A stretch of DNA of 64,000 nt from Psychroflexus sediminis (GCF_900099815.1 NZ_FNCW01000009.1:79318-143317); one strand, 5' to 3'. Shown: positions 37,247-48,154, counted from the stretch's first letter. The notes: generated from the sequence alone by a model not told the origin. Numbers and translations are program-made.

Positions 37247-39169
37247 ATGATTTTTGAAAATCCCGAGGTTCTTTACTTTTTATTTTTGCTTCTCATCCCT
37301 CTTTTAGTTCATTTATTTCAGCTCAGGAAATACAAAACTACTAAATTTAGCAACGTTGCCCTTCTGGAACGTATTAAGTTGCAGTCCAGAAAAAGCTCCA
37401 CGATCAAAAAATGGTTAATCCTTTCCACCAGACTTTTAGGTCTGGTTTTTTTAGTTTTGGCCTTTGCCAAGCCTTTTATTCCCTCCACCGAAACCGCCTT
37501 AAAAGATAACGAAATCGTCATCTATCTGGACAACTCTTTTTCTATGGAATTACAGGGCGAGCGTATGACATTACTCGAAGAAGCCAAGCAAAATTTATGG
37601 AATCAACTCGGTAAGGAGCAGAGGTTTTCATTATTTACAAACGACAAGAGTTGGAAAAATGTCACGAAGAGCTCGATCAAAGCAGATTTTTTTTCTATTG
37701 ATTTTGCTCCCGTTCAACTAAGTTTTGAAAACATAGTGCTTCAAGCGGAGTCTTTGTTTCAAAAACCCGAGTCTAATCATAGTTTATTTATGATATCAGA
37801 TGCGCTTAACTTTGAAGATGGCGTTCGCCTGAAGTCTCCTGGAAATCTGGAATTATTTCTAATCCTTGAACAAGCTTTTTCGCTTGAAAATTTCAGTATT
37901 GATTCTGCTAAGTTAAGAACCAGTAACAGCACTAAAATTATACAAGCAGAAATCAGATCAAATGCTCAAACAGGACAGGATATTACAGTATCACTTTACG
38001 ATAACAATGAACTCATAGCAAAAACAAAAGCAATTTTTGAAGAATCTTTATCTGCACAAGTGGATTTTAATTTGTCTACCAGGGATTTTAAAAATGGAAA
38101 GTTAGAAATAGAAAGCGACGTTATGTCCTATGACAATGTTTTGTTTTTCAGCTTAAATAAAGAAAAAAGGATTAAGGTCTTAGCTTTGAATGGGCAATCC
38201 AGTGCTTATAAATCCTTTCTGCCTTCCATTTATCAAACAGATTTGTTTGATTTTGATGAGTATTCGATTAATAGTTTTGATTATTCTAAAATTTCAGAAG
38301 CAAGCCTTGTTATTTTAAATGAACTTGAGAATATCAATCCTATCCTCATCAGTCGATTAAGAGACTTTCAAAATAATGGCGGCACTTTGGTTATCATTCC
38401 CCACGTATCTACAACTCCAGGATACTTTAAGCAGCTTGAGGGCCTTCCAAATATTTATGAAAATTCAACAACTACATCAAGAGAAGTTACAGGCATCAAT
38501 TTTGAACATCCTTTGTTTGAAAATGTATTTTCAGAGAAGATTCAAAATTTTGATTATCCATCTTCTTCTTTAGTTTTGGACATTCATCCCTCCTTCACGC
38601 CTATTTTAAAATTTAGTAATGGGCAAGCCTTCTTAGCAGAAAAGAATCAGGTTTATAGTTTTGCTTCCCCCCTAAATACTGACATATCCAATTTCATCAA
38701 TTCGCCATTAATAGTTCCTGTATTTTATAATATAGCCCTGCAAAGTAGTCCAAGCCCTCAACTCTATTCTATTATTGGTCAAAAAAACCTTATCAAGGTA
38801 AAAGCGAATCTTGGAAAAGATGAGGTTTTAAAACTCAAAAACGAGAATCAACAAGTGATTCCTCAACAAACCCGAATCGGGAATTCTATCCAAATCAACA
38901 CGCAGTATCAACCAAAATCGCCCGGACATTATCAACTTAGTCAAGACGACTCGGTTTTAATGAACTTAAGTTTTAATCACGACCGTAACGAAAGTCAACT
39001 CAACCCGTTAGATTTGAGTTCTTTAGAAACCAAAAGCTTTTCTTCTATTCCAGAAGCCTTTAATTCTTTTACAGAAGAACGAAAAATCCTTGAGCTTTGG
39101 GTTTGGATGCTTATTTTTGCATTTGGTTTCTTTCTAGTGGAACTTTTAATTCTAAGATTTTTAAAATAA
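37247..39169 (+). CDS. BatA-like membrane protein with VWA-type region
   Basis: A 640-residue protein that opens with the Bacteroidota aerotolerance N-terminal region: two membrane helices (VLYFLFLLLIPLLVHLF and LILSTRLLGLVFLVLAFA). A von Willebrand-type region with a metal-site-like VIYLDNSFSME follows, then a long periplasmic part. A final helix (WVWMLIFAFGFFLVELLIL) sits near the C-terminus. Family members are thought to act at the cell envelope, but their role is unsettled. Its TAA overlaps the ATG of the PyrC-like gene. Confidence 0.83.
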   Translation: MIFENPEVLYFLFLLLIPLLVHLFQLRKYKTTKFSNVALLERIKLQSRKSSTIKKWLILSTRLLGLVFLVLAFAKPFIPSTETALKDNEIVIYLDNSFSMELQGERMTLLEEAKQNLWNQLGKEQRFSLFTNDKSWKNVTKSSIKADFFSIDFAPVQLSFENIVLQAESLFQKPESNHSLFMISDALNFEDGVRLKSPGNLELFLILEQAFSLENFSIDSAKLRTSNSTKIIQAEIRSNAQTGQDITVSLYDNNELIAKTKAIFEESLSAQVDFNLSTRDFKNGKLEIESDVMSYDNVLFFSLNKEKRIKVLALNGQSSAYKSFLPSIYQTDLFDFDEYSINSFDYSKISEASLVILNELENINPILISRLRDFQNNGGTLVIIPHVSTTPGYFKQLEGLPNIYENSTTTSREVTGINFEHPLFENVFSEKIQNFDYPSSSLVLDIHPSFTPILKFSNGQAFLAEKNQVYSFASPLNTDISNFINSPLIVPVFYNIALQSSPSPQLYSIIGQKNLIKVKANLGKDEVLKLKNENQQVIPQQTRIGNSIQINTQYQPKSPGHYQLSQDDSVLMNLSFNHDRNESQLNPLDLSSLETKSFSSIPEAFNSFTEERKILELWVWMLIFAFGFFLVELLILRFLK

Positions 39170-40425
39170 TGCCTATGTCTTCCCTGCTTTTAAAATCTGC
39201 TAAAATTCTTGACTCAGAGAGTCCTTATCATTTGAAAACCAAGGATATTTTCATAGAACATGGAGTAATCACCAAAATTGAAGACAAACTAGAAAAAGCT
39301 GATAGGATTATAAGTTTTGAAGACTTACATGTCTCCGGTGGATTTTTTGATAGTTCTGTTTCATTTGGCGAGCCAGGTTTTGAAGAACGAGAAACCCTCA
39401 GTAACGGAGTTGTTACAGCGAGAAAATCCGGTTTCACAAGTTTTTTGTTAAACCCAAATCTCAATCCCATAACCGATACAAATTCATCGGTTAAGTTTTT
39501 ACAGCAGCAAATTGACAAGCAGCTCATAGACATCAAGCCGCTTGGTGCCTTAACCAAAGGCTTCGACGGGAAGAATCTTGCAGAACTTTATGACATGCAA
39601 ATGGCAGGTGCAGTTGGATTTTATGACTTCAAAACACCTGTCGCAGATGCAAACTTATTTAAAATAGCTTTGCAATATGTGAAGGCTTTTGACGGTTTAG
39701 TTTTTTCTTATCCTCAGGACAAATCCATAGCCGGAAAAGCACAAGTGAATGAAGATGAACTGACTACTTACATCGGTTTAAAAGGCATGCCAAATCTAGC
39801 TGAAGAACTTCAAATCGCAAGAGATCTCTATATTTTAGACTATACAGGTGGAAGATTACATATTCCAAACGTCTCCACTAAAGCTTCTGTTCAGCTGATA
39901 AAAAAAGCGAAAGCCAGAGGACTCAAAGTGACTTGTAGTGTGGCTTTACCACATTTATTCTTTACCAGTGAAAAGCTTGAAACCTTTGACAGTAAGTACA
40001 AAATCTTTCCTCCTTTACGAACCCGGGAAGATCTTAAGGCTTTAAAAAAGGCTGTAAGGGACGGAATTATCGATATGCTGACCTGTGACCACGAACCTAT
40101 GGACGAAGAGCACAAAGCGCTCGAATTTGAAAATGCCAGCTATGGCAGTATTGGTCTAGAATCGGCATTTTCAGTAGTGAATACTTTATTTGGTGTCGAA
40201 AAAGCTTCAGCATTACTTTCTAAACCCAAGACGAAATTTGGACTGGAGACCTCAAAAATTGAAGTTAACCAACGGGCAGATTTAAGCTTATTCAACCCAA
40301 ATTCAAAATATACATTTCAAAAACAGCATATATTTTCTAAATCCAAAAACAGTATATTTCTTGGCGAAAGCCTTACAGGAAAAGTTTTTGGAAGTATTTA
40401 TAACGATTCGTTCTATGAAAATTAA
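39169..40425 (+). CDS. Dihydroorotase-like amidohydrolase lacking the HxH metal motif
   Basis: A 418-residue protein of the dihydroorotase (PyrC) family. I start it at the ATG at 39169 (MPMSSLLLKSAKI), overlapping the previous stop. Conserved stretches include FGEPGFEERETLSNG, VTCSVALPHLFFT, FPPLRTREDLKALKKAV and DMLTCDHEP. Where active enzymes have a zinc-binding HxH before the REPG element, this one has FFDSSVSFGEPG, so the binuclear metal site is broken. It may be a non-catalytic paralogue, as known for PyrC-like partners of aspartate transcarbamoylase. The next gene overlaps it by 11 bases. Confidence 0.82.
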   Translation: MPMSSLLLKSAKILDSESPYHLKTKDIFIEHGVITKIEDKLEKADRIISFEDLHVSGGFFDSSVSFGEPGFEERETLSNGVVTARKSGFTSFLLNPNLNPITDTNSSVKFLQQQIDKQLIDIKPLGALTKGFDGKNLAELYDMQMAGAVGFYDFKTPVADANLFKIALQYVKAFDGLVFSYPQDKSIAGKAQVNEDELTTYIGLKGMPNLAEELQIARDLYILDYTGGRLHIPNVSTKASVQLIKKAKARGLKVTCSVALPHLFFTSEKLETFDSKYKIFPPLRTREDLKALKKAVRDGIIDMLTCDHEPMDEEHKALEFENASYGSIGLESAFSVVNTLFGVEKASALLSKPKTKFGLETSKIEVNQRADLSLFNPNSKYTFQKQHIFSKSKNSIFLGESLTGKVFGSIYNDSFYEN

Positions 40426-40768
40426 AAAGGAAAGAAGCGGAAAAACCGCTGCTATTGTGGCCTATTTCACCATATTTGGAAGTATTTTGGCCCTATTTCT
40501 CAATGCCGATGAAAACAAGCATGAGTTTGCAAGTTTTCATATCAGACAGGCTTTGGGCATAAATTTACTTATCATTTTATTTGGTGTGTTCATCAATGGA
40601 TTGTACGATAGCTTGACTGAATTACAAAATATGATGGTGGGCTCTGCTTTTTATTTGGCTTATTTTATCCTTTGGATTTACGGATTTATTGGGGCCGTTT
40701 CTGGAAAAGAAAACAAAGTGCCACTGATTGGAAACCTGTGCCAAACCATTTTTAAAAAACTAACCTAA
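40415..40768 (+). CDS. Small membrane protein (DUF4870/Tic20-like)
   Basis: A 117-residue protein from the ATG at 40415 (MKIKKERSGKTAAIVAYFT). I reject an upstream start, which would lie deep in the PyrC-like gene. There are three hydrophobic helices and the ENKHEFASFHIRQALGINLL element typical of DUF4870 or Tic20-like membrane proteins. The function is unknown. It is packed between the PyrC-like gene (11-base overlap) and the esterase gene (1-base overlap). Confidence 0.75.
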   Translation: MKIKKERSGKTAAIVAYFTIFGSILALFLNADENKHEFASFHIRQALGINLLIILFGVFINGLYDSLTELQNMMVGSAFYLAYFILWIYGFIGAVSGKENKVPLIGNLCQTIFKKLT

Positions 40769-41427
40769 TGACAACTAAAGATTTATCTCTGACCCACCTC
40801 ATAAGACCTTCTAGCTTATCTGGAAATGCGCCACTCCTACTCATGCTTCACGGTTACGGAAGCGACGAAAATGATTTGTTTTCATTTGCTGGCGAATTGC
40901 CTGATGAATACTTGATTATTTCTCTGAAAGCTCCACATTCTTTACAACCGATGGGAAATGCATGGTATGCCATTAATTTTGATGCGCAACAAGGAAAATT
41001 TAGTGATGTGGAACAGGCGATAGAGTCTAGAGAACTGGTCAAGACATTTATTGAAGAAGCGCTTAATGCCTATCCCATTGATCCTGAAAACATCACCCTG
41101 CTAGGTTTTAGCCAGGGTACCATTTTAAGCTTTGCTTTAGGACTTTCCTATCCTCACCTGTTGAAAAATATCATAGGCCTTTCTGGATACGTGGATCCCA
41201 ACATGCTTAAAGCGGGATATGAGACGAACGATTTCAGCCGGTTAAAAATTTATAATTCTCATGGAAAAGTGGACCAGGTCATCCCTGTAGAGTGGGCTAG
41301 AAATAATAAGCCATTTCTAGAACAATTGGATATCGACTTAACCTATGAAGAATATCCTGTGGGTCATGGTATCAATCCACAAAATTTCCAAAGTTTCAAA
41401 AACTGGCTAGAAAAACAAAACAACTAA
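40768..41427 (+). CDS. Phospholipase/carboxylesterase family hydrolase
   Basis: A 219-residue alpha/beta hydrolase: oxyanion region LLMLHGYGSDENDLFSFA, nucleophile elbow GFSQGT, acid Asp in HGKVDQVIPV and base His in YPVGHGI. It resembles bacterial carboxylesterases and acyl-protein thioesterase-like proteins. It is cytoplasmic, since no signal peptide is visible. The start shares a base with the previous stop, and udk begins 20 bases after. Confidence 0.87.
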   Translation: MTTKDLSLTHLIRPSSLSGNAPLLLMLHGYGSDENDLFSFAGELPDEYLIISLKAPHSLQPMGNAWYAINFDAQQGKFSDVEQAIESRELVKTFIEEALNAYPIDPENITLLGFSQGTILSFALGLSYPHLLKNIIGLSGYVDPNMLKAGYETNDFSRLKIYNSHGKVDQVIPVEWARNNKPFLEQLDIDLTYEEYPVGHGINPQNFQSFKNWLEKQNN

Positions 41428-41446
41428 TTTTTTATACGTATTAATT

Positions 41447-42055
41447 ATGCTCATTATTGGCATTGCTGGGGGAACTGGAAGTGGTAAAACTACTGTGGTG
41501 AACCAAATTATAAACGAATTACAACACGATGAAGTCGATGTGATTTATCAAGATTCTTATTACAAGGATTTGTCGCATTTGTCTATGGAGGAGCGTAAAG
41601 AAATCAATTTTGATCATCCAAAGTCTATTGATTTTGATCTTTTTGTAGAACATTTAAAAATCTTGAAATCAGGTGAATCTATCCAGCAGCCTGTATATTC
41701 CTTCAAAGAACACAATAGAACCCAAGAGACCATCACTACAAAACCCAGAAAAGTGATGATTGTAGAGGGAATTTTGATTTTTACACATCCTGATATCAGG
41801 GAGATGTTTGATATTAAGATTTTTGTTCATGCCGATAGTGACGAACGACTGATGAGACGTCTCAAGCGAGACATCTCTGAACGTGGAAGGAATCTCGATG
41901 AAGTTTTGAATCGTTACAAAAGAACTTTAAAACCCATGCATCAGCAGTTTATAGAGCCTACCAAGGAATATGCCGACATCATCATCCCAAATAATCGCTT
42001 CAATACAGTGGCTATAGATATAGTTCAAACTATAATAAAGGAAAGACTCCTGTAA
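41447..42055 (+). CDS. udk: Uridine kinase
   Basis: Udk phosphorylates uridine and cytidine for pyrimidine salvage. The 202-residue length is typical. It has the P-loop GGTGSGKTT (residues about 7-15), YQDSYYKDLSHL, NFDHPKSIDFDL, QPVYSFKEHNR and a lid RRLKRDISERGR. It heads a run that continues with the DivIC-like and methylmalonyl-CoA mutase genes. Confidence 0.95.
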   Translation: MLIIGIAGGTGSGKTTVVNQIINELQHDEVDVIYQDSYYKDLSHLSMEERKEINFDHPKSIDFDLFVEHLKILKSGESIQQPVYSFKEHNRTQETITTKPRKVMIVEGILIFTHPDIREMFDIKIFVHADSDERLMRRLKRDISERGRNLDEVLNRYKRTLKPMHQQFIEPTKEYADIIIPNNRFNTVAIDIVQTIIKERLL

Positions 42056-42073
42056 TTTTAGTAACTTACAGCT

Positions 42074-42406
42074 ATGAAATATAAAGACCTGAAGAAAAAA
42101 CCCTGGTTCAAATTTATGAGCAACAAATATGTGCTGGTGCTCACGGTCTTTATCATCTGGATGCTGTTTTTAGACAGTAATTCTTGGCTGGTTCACAGAG
42201 AACTAAACCAAGAAATTGATAAAATTGAAGCCAACAAATTATATTATGAAAATGAAATCCAAAAGGATAAACGGATTCTAAAAGAACTGGATGATAGTAT
42301 TGAGATAGAACGATTCGCCAGAGAAACCTATTTCATGAAGCGATCAAATGAAGATATTTACATTATTGAATACGAGGATAGCTTAAACACCGATAAAGAT
42401 GAGTAA
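42074..42406 (+). CDS. FtsB/DivIC-like septum formation initiator
   Basis: A 110-residue bitopic membrane protein: a basic cytoplasmic start (MKYKDLKKKPWFKF), one membrane helix (VLVLTVFIIWMLFLDS), a coiled-coil (LNQEIDKIEANKLYYENEI) and the ERFARETYFMKRSNEDIYII motif of the septum initiator family. It should be part of the cell-division FtsB-FtsL-FtsQ group in the periplasm. Its stop overlaps the start of the mutase small subunit by 8 bases. Confidence 0.87.
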   Translation: MKYKDLKKKPWFKFMSNKYVLVLTVFIIWMLFLDSNSWLVHRELNQEIDKIEANKLYYENEIQKDKRILKELDDSIEIERFARETYFMKRSNEDIYIIEYEDSLNTDKDE

Positions 42407-43802
42407 GAGATTATTTGATGAATTTGATTCCGTTTCGGCTAAAGCCTGGAAGCAAAAAATACAAGTTGATTTAAAAGGAGCTGATTATAATGAAACCCTT
42501 GTCAATTCTACCGATGAAGGCATAGATATAAAACCTTTTTATCATGCAGATCATCACGATTACGAATTTTCACTTCCAGATTCACCAGCCTGGTATGTGA
42601 CTGAAAAGCTTTATCTGGAAAATGTTGATATCACCATAGAAAATGCCAAAGATGTTATAGAGCGAGGTGCAGAAAGTCTGTGGATCATCGTTCCTGAAGC
42701 TGACGGTAAAAAATTAGAGTTTTTTGAAGCTTTAAAAGATGATAAAACACCTCTCTATGTAGAGGTTTTGTTTCAAGATCTTGAATTTTTAAAGAAATTA
42801 AACCACGTCCTTGACAATCAAAACAAGAAAGTTTGGGCAGGTTTCGATCCTGTGCATCAGTTGGCTTCCTCTGGAAACTGGTTTAAAAATCAAAAAACAG
42901 ATTTTGAAGTTTTTTTAAAAACAGCAAAATTTTCAAGCTTTAAAAATCAGATTAATGTTGATGCCAGGCTATATCAAAATTCCGGCGGACTTATCATTCA
43001 ACAGCTTGCCTATGGACTGGCTCATCTCAACGAGTATTTAAATGTTTTGCACCAAGACGATTCGAAATGGACTGCCTTAAATGTCAATTTCGTTATAAGT
43101 CTAGGGTCTAATTACTTTTTTGAAATAGCAAAATTGAAAGCCTTCCGACTTTTGGTCAGTAATTTAGCCAGCGTGTATGAAGTAGATATTGAACTCAACA
43201 TCATCGCAGAGCCCAGCAAGCGCAATCACAGCATTTATGATTACAATATGAATATGCTGCGAACCACTACTGAGTGTATGAGTGGTATTTTGGGTGGAGC
43301 CGACTGGGTTAACAACCTGGCTTACGATGAAGTTTTTCATAAACGCAACGAATTCGGCGAACGCATTTCCAGAAATCAGCTGCTGATTCTGAAACAGGAA
43401 AGCTATTTTGATAAGGTCTTAAATCCTGTGGATGGGACCTATTATATTGAAAGTTTAACCAGGGAACTGGCAGAAAAAGCCTTAGGCATTTTTAAAACGA
43501 TTGAAGCTGGTCAGGGCTTCATTCATCAGTTATTCGAAGGGAAAATTCAAAAGAAGATAAGGGAAAGTGCTGAAAAAGAACAAGCCAAGGTCAATTCCGG
43601 GGAATTCACCCTGCTTGGACTCAACAAGTATAAAAACCTGGAAGATCGTATGTCCCAGAACTTAGAGCTTTTTCCATTTCTTAAGCAACATCAGCGAAAA
43701 ACACTTATAGAGCCTATTCTTGAGAAGCGACTGGCCGAACCCCTTGAAAAAGAAAGGCTGGATAAAGAAAAAACCCATCCATCTTCAAAATCGAATGCGT
43801 AG
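42399..43802 (+). CDS. mutA: Methylmalonyl-CoA mutase small subunit
   Basis: The non-catalytic beta subunit of the heterodimeric mutase that interconverts succinyl-CoA and methylmalonyl-CoA. The 467-residue protein has mutase barrel features ([22 protein letters not shown] spread near 290, [13 protein letters not shown]) but lacks the cobalamin-binding domain of the large subunit. It overlaps the DivIC-like gene by 8 bases and is followed one base later by the large subunit. Confidence 0.9.
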   Translation: MSKRLFDEFDSVSAKAWKQKIQVDLKGADYNETLVNSTDEGIDIKPFYHADHHDYEFSLPDSPAWYVTEKLYLENVDITIENAKDVIERGAESLWIIVPEADGKKLEFFEALKDDKTPLYVEVLFQDLEFLKKLNHVLDNQNKKVWAGFDPVHQLASSGNWFKNQKTDFEVFLKTAKFSSFKNQINVDARLYQNSGGLIIQQLAYGLAHLNEYLNVLHQDDSKWTALNVNFVISLGSNYFFEIAKLKAFRLLVSNLASVYEVDIELNIIAEPSKRNHSIYDYNMNMLRTTTECMSGILGGADWVNNLAYDEVFHKRNEFGERISRNQLLILKQESYFDKVLNPVDGTYYIESLTRELAEKALGIFKTIEAGQGFIHQLFEGKIQKKIRESAEKEQAKVNSGEFTLLGLNKYKNLEDRMSQNLELFPFLKQHQRKTLIEPILEKRLAEPLEKERLDKEKTHPSSKSNA

Positions 43803-43803
43803 T

Positions 43804-45930
43804 ATGGAAAGAAAAGATATACAGCAGATCACTTTAAAGTCGGCTTCTCGCAAGCCGCAGGAAGAAATCACTAAATTTAAAACTGCAGAGCAGATCAAAT
43901 TAAAATCGACTTATGCTCAAGACGATTTAGAGAAGGTAGAACATCGGGATTTTGTAGCTGGACTGGCTCCTTATTTGCGCGGGCCCTACTCAACCATGTA
44001 CGTCAGAAGACCCTGGACCATACGACAATACGCCGGGTTTTCTACTGCAGAGGAAAGCAATGCCTTTTACAGGAGAAATCTTGCTGCCGGACAAAAAGGG
44101 CTTTCAGTAGCCTTCGATTTGCCAACCCACAGGGGGTATGACAGTGATCATGAACGCGTCGTTGGCGATGTCGGTAAAGCCGGAGTAGCCATCGATACCA
44201 TCGAAGATATGAAGGTATTGTTCGATCAGATTCCTTTGGATAAAATGTCGGTTTCTATGACCATGAATGGTGCCGTTTTACCTATAATGGCATTTTATAT
44301 CGCCGCTGCTGAAGAAACCGGTGTTGAGCAGGAACAACTTTCAGGAACGATTCAAAATGACATTTTGAAGGAGTTTATGGTAAGAAATACCTACATCTAC
44401 CCTCCCACACCATCGATGAAAATCATATCCGATATTTTTGAGTTTACATCTCAAAATATGCCCAAATTCAACAGCATCAGTATTTCGGGATATCACATGC
44501 AGGAGGCCGGAGCTACAGCAGATATTGAATTGGCTTACACCCTTGCAGACGGACTAGAATACATCAAAAAAGGACTGGATGCGGGCATGGACATCGATAC
44601 TTTTGCACCACGACTTTCCTTTTTTTGGGGCGTGGGCATGAATCATTTTATGGAGATTGCCAAAATGAGAGCAGCCAGAATGCTTTGGGCCAAACTGGTA
44701 AAACGCTTTAACCCCAAAAATCCAAAATCCTTAGCACTTAGAACCCACTCACAGACCAGTGGATGGACACTTACCGAGCAAGACCCCTTCAATAATGTGG
44801 CAAGAACCTGCATAGAAGCTACTGCTGCTGTGTTTGGCGGAACGCAAAGCTTACATACCAACGCCCTTGACGAAGCTATAGCCCTCCCGACTGACTTTTC
44901 TGCACGCATAGCAAGAAACACACAAATTTACCTTCAGGAAGAAACGGGAATCACCAATACTGTAGATCCCTGGGCTGGCAGTTATTATGTTGAAAAACTG
45001 ACACACGACATTGCTCAACAGGCCTGGAAACACATTGAAGAAGTGGAAGAGCTTGGAGGCATGACCAAGGCTATAGAAGCTGGAATTCCTAAACTGAGAA
45101 TAGAACAGGCCGCAGCTAAAAAGCAGGCCAGAATCGATAGCGGGACCGATAAAATCATCGGTATCAATGCCTATAGACTGAAAAAGGAAGATCCTATTGT
45201 CACCCTGGAGGTGGATAACCAAACCGTGAGAAGACAACAACTTGAAAAACTTTCTAAAATAAAAGCGGAGCGCGATGATAAGAAAGTTAAACACACTCTG
45301 AACGAGCTCACCCGAATCGCTAAAGAAGAAAACGGCAATCTTTTAGAAGCAGCCGTCATAGCTGCCAGAGAAAGAGCCACTCTGGGCGAAATAAGCGATG
45401 CTTTGGAAGAAGTCTATGGCAGACATCAAGCCAAAATACAATCCTTTAGTGGTGTTTATAGCAAAGAGATGAAAACAGATGAATCCTTTAGTAAAGCGCA
45501 AGCCTTAGCCGATGAGTTTGCTGAAAAAGAAGGCCGCCGACCAAGAATCATGATTGCCAAAATGGGACAGGATGGTCACGACAGAGGTGCCAAAGTGGTA
45601 GCGACAGGCTATGCCGATGTTGGTTTTGACGTGGATATAGGTCCGCTGTTTCAAACCCCGCAGGAAGCGGCCAGACAGGCCGTAGAAAACGATGTGCATA
45701 TTCTTGGTGTGTCTTCCCTGGCTGCTGGACATAAAACATTGGTTCCCGAGGTTATTGCTGAACTCAAAAAACTGGGCAGAGAAGATATTATGGTAATCGT
45801 AGGTGGGGTCATCCCTTCAGCGGATTATAAATTTCTCTTCGATGCAGGTGCTGTAGCGGTTTTTGGACCAGGAAGCAAAATCAGTGATGCTGCGATTCAG
45901 ATTTTAGAGATCTTAAATGATAGTTTTTAA
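43804..45930 (+). CDS. mutB: Methylmalonyl-CoA mutase large subunit
   Basis: The catalytic alpha subunit, 708 residues from the ATG at 43804, one base after the mutA stop. The barrel carries [33 protein letters not shown] and the TLADGLEYI element. The C-terminal cobalamin-binding domain has the cobalt-ligand motif [29 protein letters not shown] and GGVIPSADY. The complete pair suggests propionate or odd-chain fatty acid use through succinyl-CoA. The MeaB-type chaperone and the epimerase are not in the window. Confidence 0.96.
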   Translation: MERKDIQQITLKSASRKPQEEITKFKTAEQIKLKSTYAQDDLEKVEHRDFVAGLAPYLRGPYSTMYVRRPWTIRQYAGFSTAEESNAFYRRNLAAGQKGLSVAFDLPTHRGYDSDHERVVGDVGKAGVAIDTIEDMKVLFDQIPLDKMSVSMTMNGAVLPIMAFYIAAAEETGVEQEQLSGTIQNDILKEFMVRNTYIYPPTPSMKIISDIFEFTSQNMPKFNSISISGYHMQEAGATADIELAYTLADGLEYIKKGLDAGMDIDTFAPRLSFFWGVGMNHFMEIAKMRAARMLWAKLVKRFNPKNPKSLALRTHSQTSGWTLTEQDPFNNVARTCIEATAAVFGGTQSLHTNALDEAIALPTDFSARIARNTQIYLQEETGITNTVDPWAGSYYVEKLTHDIAQQAWKHIEEVEELGGMTKAIEAGIPKLRIEQAAAKKQARIDSGTDKIIGINAYRLKKEDPIVTLEVDNQTVRRQQLEKLSKIKAERDDKKVKHTLNELTRIAKEENGNLLEAAVIAARERATLGEISDALEEVYGRHQAKIQSFSGVYSKEMKTDESFSKAQALADEFAEKEGRRPRIMIAKMGQDGHDRGAKVVATGYADVGFDVDIGPLFQTPQEAARQAVENDVHILGVSSLAAGHKTLVPEVIAELKKLGREDIMVIVGGVIPSADYKFLFDAGAVAVFGPGSKISDAAIQILEILNDSF

Positions 45931-46000
45931 ACAATTTTAAGCTTAAATTCAGAATAAAAAAAAGACATTGTTTTAGCTTAGCGTAAAAACTTATCCAGTC

Positions 46001-47527
46001 ATGGCTATCCTAGGAAATATCATAAAAGGCGTTATCAATCTCAGGAATTCTATTTCTTCCGAAACCGATCACGTTGATAATCAGAAAGAAACCTTTAAAT
46101 TTTTACTTGAAAAAGCTAAGCATACAGAATTTGGACAACACTTTGAGTTTTCCAAAATTTTAAAATCTGAAGTTCCCTACAAAGAATTTAAATCCACTAT
46201 TCCTTACTTTAGTTATGATAAAATCCATAACGATTGGTGGCATAAGCTTCACGAAGGAAAAGATAATGTCACCTGGCCTGGTCATCCAAGTTATTTTGCA
46301 TTGAGTTCAGGAACCACCGGAAAAACCAGCAAGCGGATTCCCGTGACCGATGATATGATTGAGGCTATTAAAAATGCCGGAATCAAACAGGTTTTGGCGA
46401 TGGAAAACTTTGATTTGCCCGCCGATTTCTTTGAAAAAGAAATCATGATGCTGGGAAGTTCTACAAATCTTGAAAAAAACAACGAGCATGTAGAAGGAGA
46501 AATCAGTGGGATAAGCGCCAGCCGAATTCCGTTTTGGTTTCGAGGGTTTTATAAGCCTGGTGAAGAAATTTCTAAAATTGATGACTGGGATGAACGCGTC
46601 CAGAAAATTGCTGAACATGCCAAAAAATGGGATATTGGTGCTTTAAGCGGTATCCCCTCCTGGATGGAACTGATGATGGAAAAAGTCATCGACTATCATC
46701 AAGTAGATACTATTCACGACATATGGCCCAATCTTAGAGTTTATACTTCCGGGGGTGTGGCCTTTGGACCTTACGAAAAAAGCTTTAAACGCTTAACGGG
46801 TAAACCCGTTGAAGTGGTAGATACTTATTTAGCTTCAGAGGGCTTTATAGCCCTGCAAACCCGACCAGAAACCGATGCAATGCAGCTGCTTACCGATAAC
46901 GGAATCTTTTTTGAATTCGTCCCGTTCCAGCCGGAATATATTAACCCAGATGGTTCATTAAAGCCCGATTCTCCAAGTATCAGCATCGAAGAAGTGAAGC
47001 TAAATCAGGATTATGTTCTTCTCGTGAGCACCGTAAGTGGTGCCTGGCGTTACAGCATTGGAGATACCATTCAGTTTACCGACATCGCCAAAGCTGAAAT
47101 CAAAATAACCGGACGCACTAAATTCTTTTTAAATACTGTAGGCTCTCAGTTATCGGTCAATAAGATGGATGCTGCTATGAAAAGGCTGGAAGATCAATTT
47201 GATATCGATATTTCAGAATATACCATCTGTGCTAAGCGCGGAGAAGATGATGAATTTTATCACTATTGGTATTTAGGGACTTCAGACACGAGTTTAGATT
47301 CTTCTAAAGTGGCAGAAGCCCTGGATGAGGCTTTACAGGCTGCCAATAAAAACTATAAAGTCGCCAGAACCAAAGCTTTAAAAGGCGTAAAAGTCCACCT
47401 CATCAAACCTAAAGTGTTTTACGACTGGAACGCCCGCAATAAAAAGAAGGGCGGACAGGTAAAGATGGAACGGGTGATGAATGAAGATAAATTTCAGGAA
47501 TGGGAAAAATTTGTGCGAGAACAATAA
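46001..47527 (+). CDS. GH3-type acyl-adenylate ligase-like protein
   Basis: A 508-residue protein of the GH3 family, known from plant auxin conjugation and also common in Bacteroidota. The phosphate loop is SSGTTGKTSKRIPVT, the central part LSGIPSWMELMM and VYTSGGVAFGPYEKSF, and the adenylate part YRYSIGDTIQFTD-like (here WRYSIGDTIQF). An amino-acid or acyl ligase activity is likely; the substrate in bacteria is unknown to me. Its stop abuts the stop of the convergent metallopeptidase-like gene. Confidence 0.87.
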   Translation: MAILGNIIKGVINLRNSISSETDHVDNQKETFKFLLEKAKHTEFGQHFEFSKILKSEVPYKEFKSTIPYFSYDKIHNDWWHKLHEGKDNVTWPGHPSYFALSSGTTGKTSKRIPVTDDMIEAIKNAGIKQVLAMENFDLPADFFEKEIMMLGSSTNLEKNNEHVEGEISGISASRIPFWFRGFYKPGEEISKIDDWDERVQKIAEHAKKWDIGALSGIPSWMELMMEKVIDYHQVDTIHDIWPNLRVYTSGGVAFGPYEKSFKRLTGKPVEVVDTYLASEGFIALQTRPETDAMQLLTDNGIFFEFVPFQPEYINPDGSLKPDSPSISIEEVKLNQDYVLLVSTVSGAWRYSIGDTIQFTDIAKAEIKITGRTKFFLNTVGSQLSVNKMDAAMKRLEDQFDIDISEYTICAKRGEDDEFYHYWYLGTSDTSLDSSKVAEALDEALQAANKNYKVARTKALKGVKVHLIKPKVFYDWNARNKKKGGQVKMERVMNEDKFQEWEKFVREQ

Positions 47528-48154
47528 CTAGCGTTCTTGTACGATCTGCATGATTTCTTCTGGTGATAAGTAATACCGCTGAATTCTTTTCTTGTAGCTT
47601 TGATCAATATCGGCATGATCGAGTATAAAGTTTTTGGTTTTTAAAATATAGTCCTCCATACCTTGATTTACGGCGAAGGTATCTGCAGCGCGTTCAGCTT
47701 CAATAATATGTTTTTCCATATATAAATAACGAATTCCAAACCAAATCAAATTTAGAGCACTTCGATTTTCATAATCCAGAATATGTCCTAACTCATGGCC
47801 AATCCAACCCGTCATGACTTCCGGGGGAACATTGGTGGTTTTAAATTCCTGTCCAGAAATTTTAAATTTCTCACTTATAAAAATATAATACTCTCGACTG
47901 GACCTGGGTTTGAACAAACTCTTGAATCTGGGCTGAGCCTGCATAGTCGATTTCTTGATGTCTGATTTAAACTTAAAAGTGATCTTAACCTCACTCAACT
48001 GTGGAAAAAAATCCAAAGCCAGCTTTATTTCATCTTCGATAGATTTCGGATAAATGTGGTTTTCCTGAGCCTTCATGCTAAAGCTTAAATTGATGATTAA
48101 ACATATACAGATTAGATTTAGCAGCTTAATTATTCTTTTTCTTAAATATACCAC
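47528..48154 (-). CDS. Exported HExxH metallopeptidase-like protein
   Basis: A 208-residue protein with a signal peptide (IIKLLNLICICLIINLSFSM) and a zinc motif HELGH (about residue 122), with a possible third ligand in IEAERAADTFA, as in gluzincin-type peptidases. The predicted start is GTG at 48154, which overlaps the end of the AsmA gene by 29 bases. The target is unknown. It shares a strand with the AsmA gene and is probably co-transcribed. Confidence 0.7.
   Translation of the reverse strand: MVYLRKRIIKLLNLICICLIINLSFSMKAQENHIYPKSIEDEIKLALDFFPQLSEVKITFKFKSDIKKSTMQAQPRFKSLFKPRSSREYYIFISEKFKISGQEFKTTNVPPEVMTGWIGHELGHILDYENRSALNLIWFGIRYLYMEKHIIEAERAADTFAVNQGMEDYILKTKNFILDHADIDQSYKKRIQRYYLSPEEIMQIVQER

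Noticed and set aside
44851..45294. Minus-strand frame (147 codons) within mutB
   Set aside because: Antisense shadow in a strongly conserved coding region.
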